In this document: positions 44,161 through 56,033 of the stretch, piece by piece
How the letters are laid out: the number at the start of each line of letters is the position of its first letter
How positions within the stretch are numbered: the first letter of the stretch is position 1
From: Lycium barbarum
Lineage: Eukaryota; Streptophyta; Magnoliopsida; Solanales; Solanaceae
Direction of reading: 5' to 3'
NCBI RefSeq assembly: GCF_019175385.1
Contig: NC_083341.1
Span: forward strand, 91,662,321-91,726,320
DNA length: 64,000 nt
The notes under the pieces: model-generated
Database searches by the model: none
What the model saw: only the letters and a program-made list of their open reading frames with translations
What the model was told of the DNA's origin: nothing
Translations under genes and position numbers: made by a program

Positions 44161-44860
44161 GACTAAAGCCAAAAATCACACTTAGAGAACTTGGCATACA
44201 GCTCCTTGTTTCTTAACAGCCCAAGAACGACCCTCAAGTGTTTTTCATGATCTTCTTTACTCTTTGAATAAACCAAAATGTCATCAATAATTATGATCAC
44301 AAAAGAGTCTAAGTATGGCCTAAAAATGCCATTCATAAAATTCATAAAAGTATCTGGGGCATTAGTGATCCCAAAAGACATAACAAGAAATTCATAGTGC
44401 CCATATCTGCTCTAGAAAGCGGTCTTAGGAATATCCTCATCCTAAATTTTTAACTGATGATAACCCGATCTCAAATTGATTTTTGAAAACACAGATGCTC
44501 CCTAAAGCTTGTCAAATAAATCATCAATACAAGGGATGGGGTATTTATTTTAGATGGTGACTTTATTCAACTGGCGGTAATCAATGCACATCTGCCTGGT
44601 CCCATCTTTCCTTTTCACAAAAAGCATAGGAGCGCCCCACAAGGAGACACTCGGACCAATAAAACCCTTACTAAGAAGATCCTGAAGCTGCTCTTTCAAT
44701 TCGATCAGCTCAGCGGGCGCCATCTGATATGGAGGAATAGAAATAGGGCGAGTCCCTGGCTCTAAGTCAATGCAGAAATCAATATCACGATCCGGTGTCA
44801 TGCTTGGAAAGTCTGCGGGAAACACCTTCGTAAACCCACGTACGGAACTAACTCAAGAGA
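44161..44860 (-). pseudogene. pol: Reverse transcriptase of the host element
   Basis: The minus strand has [20 protein letters not shown] and [10 protein letters not shown] (near 44640-44560), a decayed palm entry, then [17 protein letters not shown] and the catalytic IIDDILVYS (about 44300-44270). Frameshifts and stops near 44385-44550 break the frame. Confidence 0.88.
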
Positions 44861-45370
44861 TGGACTGTCAAAACTGGTATCACGAATATGTGCCAAATAA
44901 GCCAAGCTCCCCCTGTTAACTAGCTTCTTTGCACAAATAAAAGAAATAATTTTCTTTGGGGATGGACTAAGGTTACCCTTCCACTCAAGTCTAGGCACTC
45001 CGAGCATAACTAAGGTAACTGTCTTGGCATGACAGTCTAGAATTGCATGATAAGGAGCTAACAAACTCATACCTAGGATGGTATCAAAATCTACCATGTC
45101 TAGAATCACTAAATCAACCCAGGTGCCATACCCCATAAGTGTGACAGTACAAGATCAAAAAACTCTATCTACAACCACAGAGTTTCCAACTGGAGTAGAT
45201 ACATGTATAGGGGCATCAAGCAAATCACAGACCATATCAAGACCTATAGAAAAATATGTAGACACATAAGAAAATGTAGAACCAGGGTCAAACAATATAG
45301 AAGCCATCTTGTGACAGACTGAGATGTTACCTGTGATGACGGCATCAGAGCCCTTTGCCTCCGACCTGCC
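44861..45370 (-). pseudogene. Protease of the host element
   Basis: Reading the minus strand, ILFDPGSTFSYVST (about 45300-45265) is the aspartic protease motif with the same Asp-Pro-Gly-Ser as Elements 1 and 2. FDTILGMSLLAPYHAILDC follows near 45090-45030. Frames are interrupted. Confidence 0.8.
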
Positions 45371-46990
45371 AGGAAAAGCATAATAGTGAACTCGTCCACC
45401 AGTAGCCTATCGACCTTTGCGATCAACCTGTCTTGTCTGAGCTCTGCCCATGCCAGGCTAATGTCCACCTAACCAGACTGAAACCTACCTCTGTTAGGCT
45501 AAGTGCCACCTCTACCAGCTGTGTCACTGCCATGCCCAGTCTGAGCACGGTTTCCACCACAAGATTCTCCCCCTCTACCTCACGCTAGAGCTTTGGGAGC
45601 CTGAAATTGAGTACCCTAGCCACCTTGACTAAGTCTAGGATAATTTTTCTTGAAATGCCCCATCTCACCACACTCGAAGCATCTGCGATCTAGCGTCGGA
45701 CGCTGAATAGAAGTGGACGAAGCCAAGTAACCACCATAATCTGGAGCTCTGGGCTACGAACCCTCTAGCTAACTGGAATAGTACTGACTGGCGCCTGATA
45801 GGCCTCTAACTGAAGCCTGTATAGCTTACTGAACAGAGCGTCCCGAATAGACCAGGGAACTTTGGTTCTTAGAGAAAGAGCCACTGAAACTGCCACCCTT
45901 TCTAGCCTTCTTTTCCGTGTACTTATTATAACCATCCTGCCTAACACCATCGACGGTTCTAACATGATCCACCACTTCTAAAAGGAAGCACCTGAGGCCG
46001 CAAGCTGCAGATCTGACAACTGAAGAGTAGTGTTCAACCCTTTCCCGAATCTCTTAACTTTCCCCTCCTCAGTAGGTACAAACTGGAGGGCATAGCGAGA
46101 CAACGAATGGAACTGAGCCTCATAAGGAACCACATACAGATTACCCTGCTCAATATTACTAAAATCGTCACACCTCCGGTCCCTCAAGGTATGAGGAACA
46201 TACTTGTCTAAGAACACCTGATAAAACTGAGTCTATGTCAATGGGGACGATCCCGCTATCCTGTACTGCACAAAATCCCTCCACCATAACTTGGTATTAC
46301 CTAAGACCTGGAAAGTCACAAACTCAACACTATACTTTTCCACTGCCCCCATCTTATGGAGCCTCTCATGACAGTGCCTGATGAACTCATAAGCATCCTT
46401 AACCTTAATGCCAAAGAACTCTGGAGGCTTTATCTTAGTGAACCTCCAAAATAAATTATGCTCATCCCCGGTCAACACCGGACCTCCCACTGGTCTAGAA
46501 AATACCTCCAGTCTTAGAGCCTCATCCAAATGAGGAGCTATAGTTGCAACATGTTGTAACCCCGGAGCAGAAACTCCGCCCGAAGTTGGATCACCCACTC
46601 TGGCTCCCTGATCACCTAGAATGGATGGTAACACACCTGCTTATGTCAAGCATTTAGGAGGTTCAACACTCAAACCATAACATCTAACAACACTGGAGGA
46701 GCTATATTATCTGGCTGAGCTGGTGCTGCTGCAAACCCTGCTGCCTCATCTAGAATTACCTAAGGCTCAGGGGATTAAGCGCGAGCATTACCAGCTATAA
46801 GGGCTCCTCCCATGGCTGGTGCTACTGCTCCCCTACCTCTACCACGACCACGGCCCCAGCAGCCTGCGCGGGTACCTCATTTGCTGCTGCTATTGTATGA
46901 GTCCTCACCAATTGTGAGAGAATCAAAAGAAAAGTGAGATAACAATTTGAATAATCCAAATACCAATTGGAATCGAGAAGCATGAAAGAA
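45371..46990 (-). pseudogene. gag: gag of the host element
   Basis: The capsid region IKPPEFFGIKVKDAYEFIRH lies near 46440-46380 and LDKYVPHTLRDRRCDDF near 46210-46160. The zinc knuckle near 45690-45645 reads CFECGEMGHFKKNY, with the last zinc ligand Cys changed to Tyr. The N-terminal part (about 46990-46800) is Ala/Gly-rich and frameshifted. At least four open pieces in different frames show extensive decay. Confidence 0.82.
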
Positions 46991-47066
46991 AGAAGAAATT
47001 TCAATTATCCTAATATCCCATAGCCTCTCAAAGATAAGTACAGACATCTCCGTACCGATCCGTAAG
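46991..47066 (-). other. Host element leader, gag-proximal part
   Basis: Untranslated leader of the host element. It ends at 47066, where Element D is inserted; the PBS-proximal part is at 55974-56033. GTAAG at 47062-47066 is the left TSD copy of D. Confidence 0.7.
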
Positions 47067-47887
47067 TGTCACGCTCCATAGTTTTGTATGTTCAGATTCG
47101 AGCTACCTTTCAGGAGGTATGTGAGATTATATGTGTTCATCTTATTGTTATATCCCGTATTTTTGTACGTTGGATTATTCGTAAGCTAATCGACATAAGC
47201 CCAAGGACAAGATTATTTTTGAGATATGAGAAAAGGACTTTTTAATCCCGATTTTAATAGTGCACGATTTGCACATTAATTACAATTAGTGTAGAAACAT
47301 TAGTGAAGATTAGGGATTAATTAACCATGATGTTACATCTCGTATTTTTGGACTAGAAAATTTAATCGTCCAACATGAGAAAATTTACCCGAGCCCGGAG
47401 AATTCGATCATATTCAAGCATGCAAATTAAGAGCTCGATGTATAAAAGGATGAGGTCCTGAAATAATTTGGGACTTAACAAGTAGGACAACGGTGAATGG
47501 GAAAAATATTTGATGTATGTATAAGGAGGCTATGAACTAGAGTTCTACCACATGATTATGATAATGAGTATATGATGTGTGTTATAAGTGATCACTATTT
47601 AAGTGAATGGGGAGCAAGAAATTAATTACAAATCATTGTGAGAGGCAAATGATTTAATTAGGAAACAAATGGGATAAGTAGTAGGATTGCCGTGTCCACG
47701 TGGGACCATGGCATGTAAAGGGGGTTATATGACTAGTGCTATATAATGATCTGGTGGTTGACACCTTTTGGATAAGCAATTTTTTTGGGTAATAATGAAG
47801 TGGATGAGTGGGGTCCACCAAGAGAGATATAACATGGCATCATTCTTGGTGATCTCATACAATGACAGCCACGTTTTAGTGTATATA

Positions 47888-47896
47888 TATAAATAG
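47888..47896 (+). promoter_or_regulatory. TATA box of LTR B
   Basis: TATAAATAG, identical to the Element A and Element 1 boxes, preceded by a short TA run. Confidence 0.55.
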
Positions 47897-49735
47897 ATAG
47901 AGTCTATATATCTCTACTGACCCTTGGGATAACTCTTTTTTTTTTAGAAAAGTATGTGTAGTATATTTTTTTTGGAGCAGCCATGTTATATATGTTTTTG
48001 TGGACAACAGCAATACGCACATAATTATATGTATATACTTATATATATACAATATTTTCTGGAGGAAAATTCATGCAGAAGAAAGTACGAAGAATGACAT
48101 AAATGTAATGTCCACATCGATAACGTGATTCTAACGTTGGTTTCCTCTGGATCCTAGCAAATCGAAAAATTTCTTCGTAATGAAGTAAGGTGGAAGAAGA
48201 TTAAATCTTGGCACATAAGGTGAGAAATCCTCTCTTCTATATATATTTGAGTTACCCAAGTCGAATCTATGCTGCTAGATGAAAGAAATACGAAAGTTAT
48301 ATCGGAAATCGGATAGATTGTTATTGTTATCGTGTGGGCTATTTGGTGATTGTTATGAGTTACGTTGTGGGCTGGAATATCATGGGCATTGGTTGTAGTT
48401 GTAGTAGTTGTTGTTTTTGTTGCCGTTATATTATGTATATACGGAAATGAAGAAGTGTATGCAAGCATCGGTATAGGAATTTATATTGGGCTATTTTGGA
48501 AGTGATTTAAGAATGGATTTGATTCTATTTGGGCATGTATTTGTTGATACTGATGTTTGTATTGGGATTGATATTTTGTCTAAATTGGAATCATGAGGAT
48601 TATTAAGTTTTTAAGGAAGATGCTACCCGAGTATCGTTAGATTTGTAAGTAATTAAGGATTGGCTTGAAAGAGTATCCTAATTTGATTATTGGCATATTT
48701 GGTATTGTTTGTAGATTGGTGAAGCTCGAGACCTAAGTTATGGTTAACTTGAGAAGCGACAAAGTATGTAAAGCTAACCCTTCCTTCTTTTGGCATGATC
48801 TTTATGAAACAAACGGACGACGTGCATATTACTCCAAAGAAGCTCCTATTCTTAGAGACACTAGGATGACTAATGTTCTTGATTCCCAGAACTTATCTTA
48901 TTATGTCTTGATATGTGTCTATGATTCCAGACGCCCTATTTTGATATAGTCCATAGTGACATTCGAAAGGTACTTGATATGACTATTGTCTTGATTTTCA
49001 AATGATAGTTCATTTTGATTATTCTATTGAGTCTCAGATATGACTTAGTTTGCATATGGTTACTCACTACTCTGTTCGTGCATGCCGTAATATATCTTTA
49101 ACCGAGTCCCGGGCCGGGTATGTTTTCGTGCACAGTTTCACTGCATTGTTCACCGAGTCCCTCACTAGAGGGTCGGGTACGGTATATATATATATATGAT
49201 ATGATGATGTGATGATATAATGATATGACGATATGATGATGTGATTATGGCGCCAAAGATGGCATGTGATGACTTTATTCACCGAGTCCCATAATGGGCC
49301 GGGTATGATATATGATATTGATATGCATGATTTATATTTCATAAGGCAAGGGTATTGGTATTTTGAATGTCATACTTGTCTCCTGTGATCTCTATTTCAG
49401 TCATGATCCTCTTTATTGTATTCCATGCTTTATATACTCAGTACATATCTCGTACTGACCCCCTTTCTTCGGGGGGGGGGGGGGGGTTGCGTTTCATGCC
49501 CGCAGGTACAAATTCTTGATTTGGTGATCCTCTGGCTTAGGATTTCTATTCAGCTGTCTTGGAGAGCTCCATTGTTCCGGAGCCTAGACTCTTGGTACAG
49601 ATCTTTTGATGTATTTATATATATGTTTATCCAGGGGTACGGCGGGGCCCTGTCCCGTCATATTTTACTATCGATACTCCTAGAGGTCTGTAGACATATG
49701 TGTGGGTTGTGTATAAGTTTTGTTCAGCTGTGTCT

Positions 49736-49905
49736 ATATGGCTTACGTATGGTATTGACATGTTGTGACAGCCTTGTCGGCTTACGTGGTATTGACATGT
49801 TGTGGCAGCCTTGTCGGCTTGCGTATGGTATTGATATGTTGTGGCAGCCTTGTCGGCTTGCGTATCATATTGACATGTAGTGGCAGCCTTGTCGACTTGC
49901 GTATC
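49736..49905 (+). repeat. ~43-bp tandem array in LTR B
   Basis: Four to five units of GGCTTGCGTATGGTATTGA, then CATGTTGTGGCAGCCTTGTC. LTR A has only two related units (about 20615-20670), so copy number varies between family members. Confidence 0.85.
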
Positions 49906-50456
49906 ATATTATGTATTGGTTAGCTGTGACTCCTCAAGAGACAGGTTTATGTTATGCGGCGTTATGAATATTTAGTTGCTTTTATAAGTCCCATACAGTT
50001 CCTTAGTTTCAGTTTGATTATATTTAGCAGGTTCGTATACGAGTGTCCAGCTCGGGCACTACTCACGACCCATAGGTTTGGGTCGTGACACTTATGTTTA
50101 TGATGGTTTAAGTTCATATAATAAGCTATGGAAGGATTGAAGGACAAGTGATTTAAGGAAATTAAGTTTATTGGAACTTTTGGAGAAAATATGAAAGGTA
50201 ATTTTGGCCCAAATTGGAGAAAGAATATCTTTTAGTATATCAGGAGTTTTGGAGCAAAACAAAAGCCTAAATTGAAGTTCAGGAAGTCTAGTTTCCAACG
50301 CAAAAAATTGCGCATCGATCGGACATCGGGATCAAACGTTATGAGCATTTTAAGACAGACTTTCCGAGTAGAGGATTTACTTTACGGGAAAGCGCCTCAA
50401 GGTGGCACGAACGCGCAGAGCAAAAAGTAGGTCGGTGAAAACCGACTCTAAGACAT

Positions 50457-50466
50457 TATATAAAGG
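50457..50466 (+). promoter_or_regulatory. TATA box of Element D 5' LTR
   Basis: TATATAAAGG, followed by a GGGG-TTTA-CCCC hairpin. The 3' LTR has the same at 53997-54006. Confidence 0.55.
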
Positions 50467-51247
50467 GGTTTACCCCTTAATTTCATCCCATAACCCCTGG
50501 AAACCATCCCTAACCCTCTGGAACCTTCTCCAAACTTCCGCCATAAAATTTTAGTGCGAATCAAGTGAAATCTCCAGATTTAGGTTCGGATAGCGTATGG
50601 TTGTGATTATAATATTGTGTTGCGGTGAACCTTGGCTTGTATTCAAGGTGGAAAGTGAAGATATTATTGTTATAGCGGGAGTAAGGTATGAATGTTCTCT
50701 TATTGATATTGATTTAAGTTTATTTACGGAGATAAAGCTATTAAATGATCGTATAACGAATTTGTTGGTTGAGAAATTGGATAAACATTGTGTGGGATGT
50801 TTATGGAATGTATTGGTATTGATAATATGATTGTTGATGTTGGTGTTGTCGTTATTGTTGTTGGTTGCTGGATTGTGATTTCGGGCTAGGCATATAAACA
50901 GGAGAGATGCTGCCCGAATTTTAACATATTCTAAAAGGATTTTAATTAAAGGCTTGATGATTTACAAAGATTATTATGCATTTGCACACTTATATATATA
51001 TGTACGACATGATATTATGGGGCATGGGAAGGGCTATGGCGTTATATAAGAAAACCACCTGATCAGCAGGTATATGATGATTGAGATGCTTGAAAGGTCT
51101 GCCTGATGGGGCCATTATTATATGATGCCTGACGGGGCAAAGCTGGAAGGACTGAATGGGTGAAGGTGCGTATACATATATGCATGTTTTCAAAACGTAC
51201 ATTATGCTATTATGCCCGAAGGGGCTACGAGTAGGTCGATGGCATGC

Positions 51248-51293
<46 letters not shown>

Positions 51294-51955
51294 CATGATG
51301 CATTAAATGTTCATATGCACGTACATGATTCGCAGTGTTGGTTACGGGTACATGTTGAGTCTGTTACTCTTTTCATCATTTGAGTCGAGATATGTTATTT
51401 TCAGTTCTGCCTTACATACTCGGTACATTAGTCGTATTGACGTCCCCTTTGCCTAGGGGAGCTGTGTTTCATGTCGCACTGGTGCAGACAGTTGAGTAGG
51501 GGACACTTGCCATAGGATGTTCCCGGGCTATCAGATGAATTGGTGCACTCCATTTCTATTCATCTGAATTATAGGTACATCGGGGCCCTGTCCTGACCTG
51601 TGTTATGGTATCTTGGTTCATGATGGAGACTTTGCAGACAGTGTCCTGTGGATAGTGCGTCGAGATGTCGACAGTTGTGTAAAGCCTTCCTTGTAGGTCA
51701 ACGTGTTCATATGCATTGTCTTAAAGATTTTTTTGTGACTAAAGGTTTTCTTTGACTTAGCGACAAGGCAGAAGTCCCCGACTTGATGAAAGAGTTCTAT
51801 TAAAAAGTTTTCATGTTTGACTTGACGGAAGCGTCATCTCATAATTTAAAGTGTCACAAAAAGGTGTGACTTAATAATAGAATGGTAGTATGGCACTCAA
51901 CCGAGTATGGTCTTGGGTGTCAGTCGCGGCCCTCCGGTTTGGGTCGTGACAAAAG

Positions 51956-51967
51956 TGGTATCAGAGT
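51956..51967 (+). other. PBS of Element D
   Basis: TGGTATCAGAGT, one mismatch to the initiator-Met PBS, four bases after the LTR. Confidence 0.88.
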
Positions 51968-52020
51968 GGTTCGTACTAGGGGCTGTCTGCAAAGTCGTGT
52001 CTTGTAGAGTCTTTTTTATG

Positions 52021-52040
52021 GGTGTGTTGCACGCCACACT
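52021..52040 (+). other. Leader hairpin with GCACGC loop, Element D
   Basis: GGTGTGTTGCACGCCACACT keeps the GTGTG/CACAC stem. The loop GCACGC is not self-complementary but pairs perfectly with the Element 2 loop GCGTGC. Confidence 0.6.
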
Positions 52041-52093
52041 TATAAACAGAAGGTTGTAGGACATTTAGGATGGTTACTCTTCTTTCTTGTCCT

Positions 52094-52110
52094 AGATCGT
52101 GCTGTAAAGC
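52094..52110 (+). other. Conserved leader motif, Element D
   Basis: AGATCGTGCTGTAAAGC, three differences from the Element 1 copy. Confidence 0.5.
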
Positions 52111-52537
52111 TAAGTCATAGGGTAGAATTCCCTTATTCTAACCTTGAGTGATAGGATTGCTGATAAGCAGTTGGTTGTTCAACCTTGGGAAATATTGTTA
52201 AGAATTGAAGCTTGATTACCATTAAGGTATGTTTTCCGTCTATTGATGGTGGTATATGAGGAGAATTTGGTATTGCTGAGTTATGGATCGATTGTATTTA
52301 TGTGATTGCCTTGTGAGGCATTGGATGTGTTTTCTAGGCTATGTGCAGGTTTAGGATAGTAAGAATTACAGGGGAGACTCTGCCAAATTTTTTGAAAACT
52401 AAGTCGTCTGAATATGTGTATGTTATAAAATCAGAGTAAAGGGAAACCTGGTGACAAGATTATAAGTGAGATATGTCGAGTTGTTAATTGCGAGTTGCTT
52501 TTAAGGGAATTTTAAGATGGTCTTAGTGTGGTTGAAG

Positions 52538-52653
52538 AATGATTTATGAGAAAGATGATTAGTAGTCCAAAAGATTAAAATGAGTTACATTCGAGAATGA
52601 TTTATGAGAAAGATGATTAGTAGTCCAAAGGATTAAAATGAGTTACATTCGAG
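52538..52653 (+). repeat. 58-bp tandem duplication
   Basis: Two adjacent copies (52538-52595, 52596-52653) differ at one base, so the duplication is recent. It lies in the non-coding interior of Element D. Confidence 0.9.
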
Positions 52654-53521
52654 GTTTTGTAGGAACAAGGTCTATTGGGGGATTCGGGGAAAGTCGACAA
52701 ATGAGTTCCACTGTGGCTTATTTAAAGAGAAGGTTATTACGACTAACTCAAAGAAATGATTTATAGGAAGGATTATGGAATTGATTATATGTTAAAGTTG
52801 AGTTAAAGAATGTCATAAAGATATGGGCTGTTCTTGTCATACTTTGGATGCTGGAGATATTAAGATGATTTATATAAGTTAGATCGGTGATTTTGGGGTA
52901 CTTAGTTCCTACATATCGGGAGTTGTCGATAGAATGAAATGGAGTCAGAACTTATGTTTGCCATTGATGCAAAGTTGATTACGTTGAGAAGAGCTACAAC
53001 TAGTTAGAGAGTTAACGCAATCGCAGAATGAGGGTTTGAGAGTATTAAGAGGTAAATTATGAGATTTAAAGGTAAGTAAGGTAAAAATGAGAAAGATATG
53101 AGCTATTGGAGTACATGAGGTCATAGTTGGTTCATACCTCAGTTAAGAGGCCAAAAGCGTCGTGGTTTGGTATCAAGGTGTGTCAGTGATTTCTTCAGAA
53201 GCATGTTTTCCGACTTATGAGTTTGAAGAACAAAGAGACTAGCTACGAGAGTAGAAAAAGGTTTTTAAACCTATGATGTTAGTAAATTCAGTAAAAGGCT
53301 ATGAAGGGTATGACCGGATTTAAACAAGTTAAAAGTCGGGGAATGGACGACAAAATTTCAGGAAAGATAGAAGTAAGCGTAGGAAAACAAAGTGAGTAAA
53401 TAACCAATGGAGACATTTTATAGTGATGGTACGATTAAATGCGATATGTTAACGGGAATAATGATTCGATAAGGGGATGTACCAAATAATGGGATCAAGG
53501 ACAGAGTACAAGACTAGTTTA

Positions 53522-53557
53522 AACATTCGAGGACGAATGTTCCTCAGGGGGTAAGGA
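53522..53557 (+). other. Pre-PPT hairpin and PPT of Element D
   Basis: The 20-base palindrome AACATTCGAGGACGAATGTT (53522-53541) is followed by CAGGGGGTAAGGA and then the LTR start TGTTACACCCC at 53558. Confidence 0.85.
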
Positions 53558-55968
53558 TGTTACACCCCGTAGTTTCGTATGTTGAGATTCGAGCTACCTT
53601 TCAGGAGGTATGTGAGATTATATGTGTTCACCTTATGGTTATGAGGGTTTAAGTTCATATAATAAGCTATGGAAGGATTGGAGGATAAGTGACTTAAGGA
53701 AATTAAGTTCGTTGGAAATTTTGGAGAAAATATGAAGGGTAATTTTGGCCCAAATTGGAGAAGGAATATATTTTAGTATATGAGGAGTTTGGAGAAAAGC
53801 AAAAGCTTAAATTGAAGTTTAGGAAGTCTAGTTTCCAACGCAAAAAACCGCACATCGATCAAACATCGGAATCAAACGTTATGAGAATTTTGAGACAGAC
53901 TGTCCGAGCAGAGGATTTACTCTGCGCGAACGCGCCCCAAGGTGGCGTGAACGCGCAGAGGAAAAGGTAGGTCAGTGCAAACCGACTCTAAGACATTATA
54001 TAAAGGGGGTTTACCCCTTATTCCATAACCCCTGGACACCATCCCCAACCCTCTGGAACCTTCTCCAAACTTTCGCCATAAAATTTTAGCTCGAAGCAAG
54101 TGGAATCTCTGGATTTTGATTCGGACATATGGTTGTGATTATAATATTGCGTTGCGGTGAATCGTGGCTAGTATTCAAGGTGGAATGTGAAGATATTACA
54201 GTTCTAATGGGAGTAAGGTATGAATCTTCTCTTATTGATATTGATTTATGTTTATTTACGGAGATAAAGCTATTAAGATCGTATAACGAATTTGTTGGTT
54301 GAGAAATTGGATAAACATCGTGTGGGATGTTTATGAAATATATTCATATTGATAATATTTTTGTTGATGTTGGTATTGTTGTTGTTGTTGTTGGTTGCTG
54401 GATTGTGATTTTGGGTTAGGCATATAAACAGGGGAGATGCTGCTCGAATTTCGATAGATTCTAAAAGGATTTTAGTTAAAGGCTTGAGACAAGTGTATGA
54501 TGGTGAGCCTAACAATAGTATGACTGGTTTTATATATAGATTACGAGACTACAAACGTTCGTAAATAGATTGCAAGACGGGAGATAGGTTGGAAAGCCGG
54601 AAAGTAAGCTTCCAGGTATGTTAAGGCTGTCCTTTCTATTCTTTAGGCATAATCCTTATCTTATGAACGAACAGAGTAAGCAAGCGAGTTCCAAATACTC
54701 TACTCCTAGATGGTATTGGATTTCGCTTATCCTTGACCTCTTGAGTCTCGACGGGGCATCCATAAGTTGTATGTTTCTATGATGGTGTCTAAATCCCGAA
54801 GGGGACATTCATAAGGATTATTTGTTCATATGCATTTCATATTTGATTTTTATGTCTCGAATGAGACAAATGCAAAGGGGAAGAAGTTCCCATTTTGACA
54901 TAAAAGTTGCTCCGAAGGGAGTTCTTTTGATGATTTACAAAGATTATTCTGCATTTGCACGCTTATATATATATATATATATATATATGTACGACATGAT
55001 ATTATGGGGCATGGGAAGGGCTATGGCGTTATATACGCAAACTGCCTGATCAGCTGGTATATGATGATTGAGATGCCAAAAGGGGCTGCTTGATGGGGCC
55101 ATTATGATATGATACCCGACGGGACGAAGCTCAAAGGAGCGAATGGGTAAAGGTGCATATACATATATACATGTTTTCAAAAAGTACATTATGCTATTAT
55201 GCCCGAAGGGTCTGCGAGCAGGGCGAAGGCATGCATTATGTGTGTGTGTGTGTATATATATATATATACACTCATGAAGCATTAAAAGTTCATATGCACG
55301 TATATGATTCACAGTGTTGGTTATAGGTACAGGTTGAGTCTGTTATTTTTTTTATCATTCGAGTCGAGATATATTGTTTCACTTCTGCCTTACATACTCG
55401 GTACATTATTCGTACTGACCTCCCCTTTGACTGAGGGAGCTATGTTTCATACCGCACAGGGGCAGACAGTTGAGTAGAGAACACTTGCCATAGGATGTTC
55501 CCAGGCTATCAGCAGGATTGGTGAACTCCATTTCTATTCGGAGTGTTGCCGAGACAGAGTACTTATGTAAGTCCTTGTGTCATATGCATTATGGGTACGT
55601 CGGGTCCCCGTCCTGACCTGTGTTATGGTATGTTGGTTCATGGTAGAGACTTTGCAGACAGTGTCCTGTGGATAGTGCGTCGAGATGTCGACAGCTGTGT
55701 AAAGCGGCCCTGTAGGTCGACGTGTTCATATGCATTGTCTTAAAGATTTTATTGTGAATAAAGGTTTTCTTTGACTTAGCGACAAGGGAGAAGTCCCCGA
55801 CTTGATGAAAGAGTTCTATTAAAAAGTTTTCATGTTTTACTTGACGGAAGCGCCATCTCATAATTTAAAGGTCCACAAAAAGGTGTGACATTAATAGAAT
55901 GGTAGTATGGCACTCAGCCGAGTAGGGTCTTGGGTGCCAGTCGCGGCCTTCCGGTTTGGGTCGTGACA
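53558..55968 (+). repeat. 3' LTR of Element D
   Basis: The 2411-bp LTR starts TGTTACACCCC and ends GGGTCGTGACA. It has the CTCTGCGCG/CGCGCAGAG inverted words (53930-53960), GGGGAGATGCTGC (54423-54452) and the TCGGTAC/GTACTGA hairpin (55396-55419). About 440 bases (54487-54930) are absent from the 5' LTR (junction near 50957). Confidence 0.9.
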
Positions 55969-56033
55969 GCAAGACTCTACTAGACATGTCCTTGTACAAC
56001 GAGATCGACGAACCTAGGGTTTGATACTAACTT
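55969..56033 (-). other. Host element leader and PBS
   Basis: In minus-strand sense, directly after the host 5' LTR comes TAGTATCAAACC (about 56020-56031), a mutated Met-type PBS, followed by leader sequence with the palindrome TTGTACAA (55992-55999) and GTCTAGTAGAGTCTTGC. The text continues at 47066 after removal of Element D. Confidence 0.75.

Larger units (their letters stand above)
47146..50090 (+). mobile_element. Solo LTR B with TSD CTTAT
   Basis: It starts TGTTATATCCCG and ends GGGTCGTGACA (2945 bp), flanked by CTTAT at 47141-47145 and 50091-50095. The empty site can be read in the Element D 3' LTR near 53625-53645. It is the same family as LTR A and LTR C. It has a G-box (47697-47702), TATA box (47888-47896), TCAGTAC/GTACTGA hairpin (49436-49459), a G16 run (49471-49486) and a tandem array (49736-49905). 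Confidence 0.93.
47067..55968 (+). mobile_element. Element D: LARD-like element with nested solo LTR
   Basis: In order: 5' LTR (47067-47145 and 50096-51951, opened by solo LTR B), PBS 51956-51967, leader hairpin 52021-52040, leader motif 52094-52110, about 1.4 kb of non-coding interior, pre-PPT hairpin 53522-53541, PPT 53545-53557 and 3' LTR 53558-55968. The flanks are GTAAG (47062-47066) and GCAAG (55969-55973), a five-base TSD with one change. No gag or pol motif is present in the 1.6-kb interior. LTR halves are roughly 92% identical by eye, so it is older than Element 2. Confidence 0.85.

Noticed and set aside
48740..48949. 69-codon open frame in LTR B
   Set aside because: Lies inside a solo LTR, has no domain, and is not kept in LTR A or LTR C.
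55992..55999. TTGTACAA in the host element leader as another dimer loop
   Set aside because: It is palindromic but lacks the GTGTG/CACAC stem and the usual distance from the PBS. Left as a weak alternative only.
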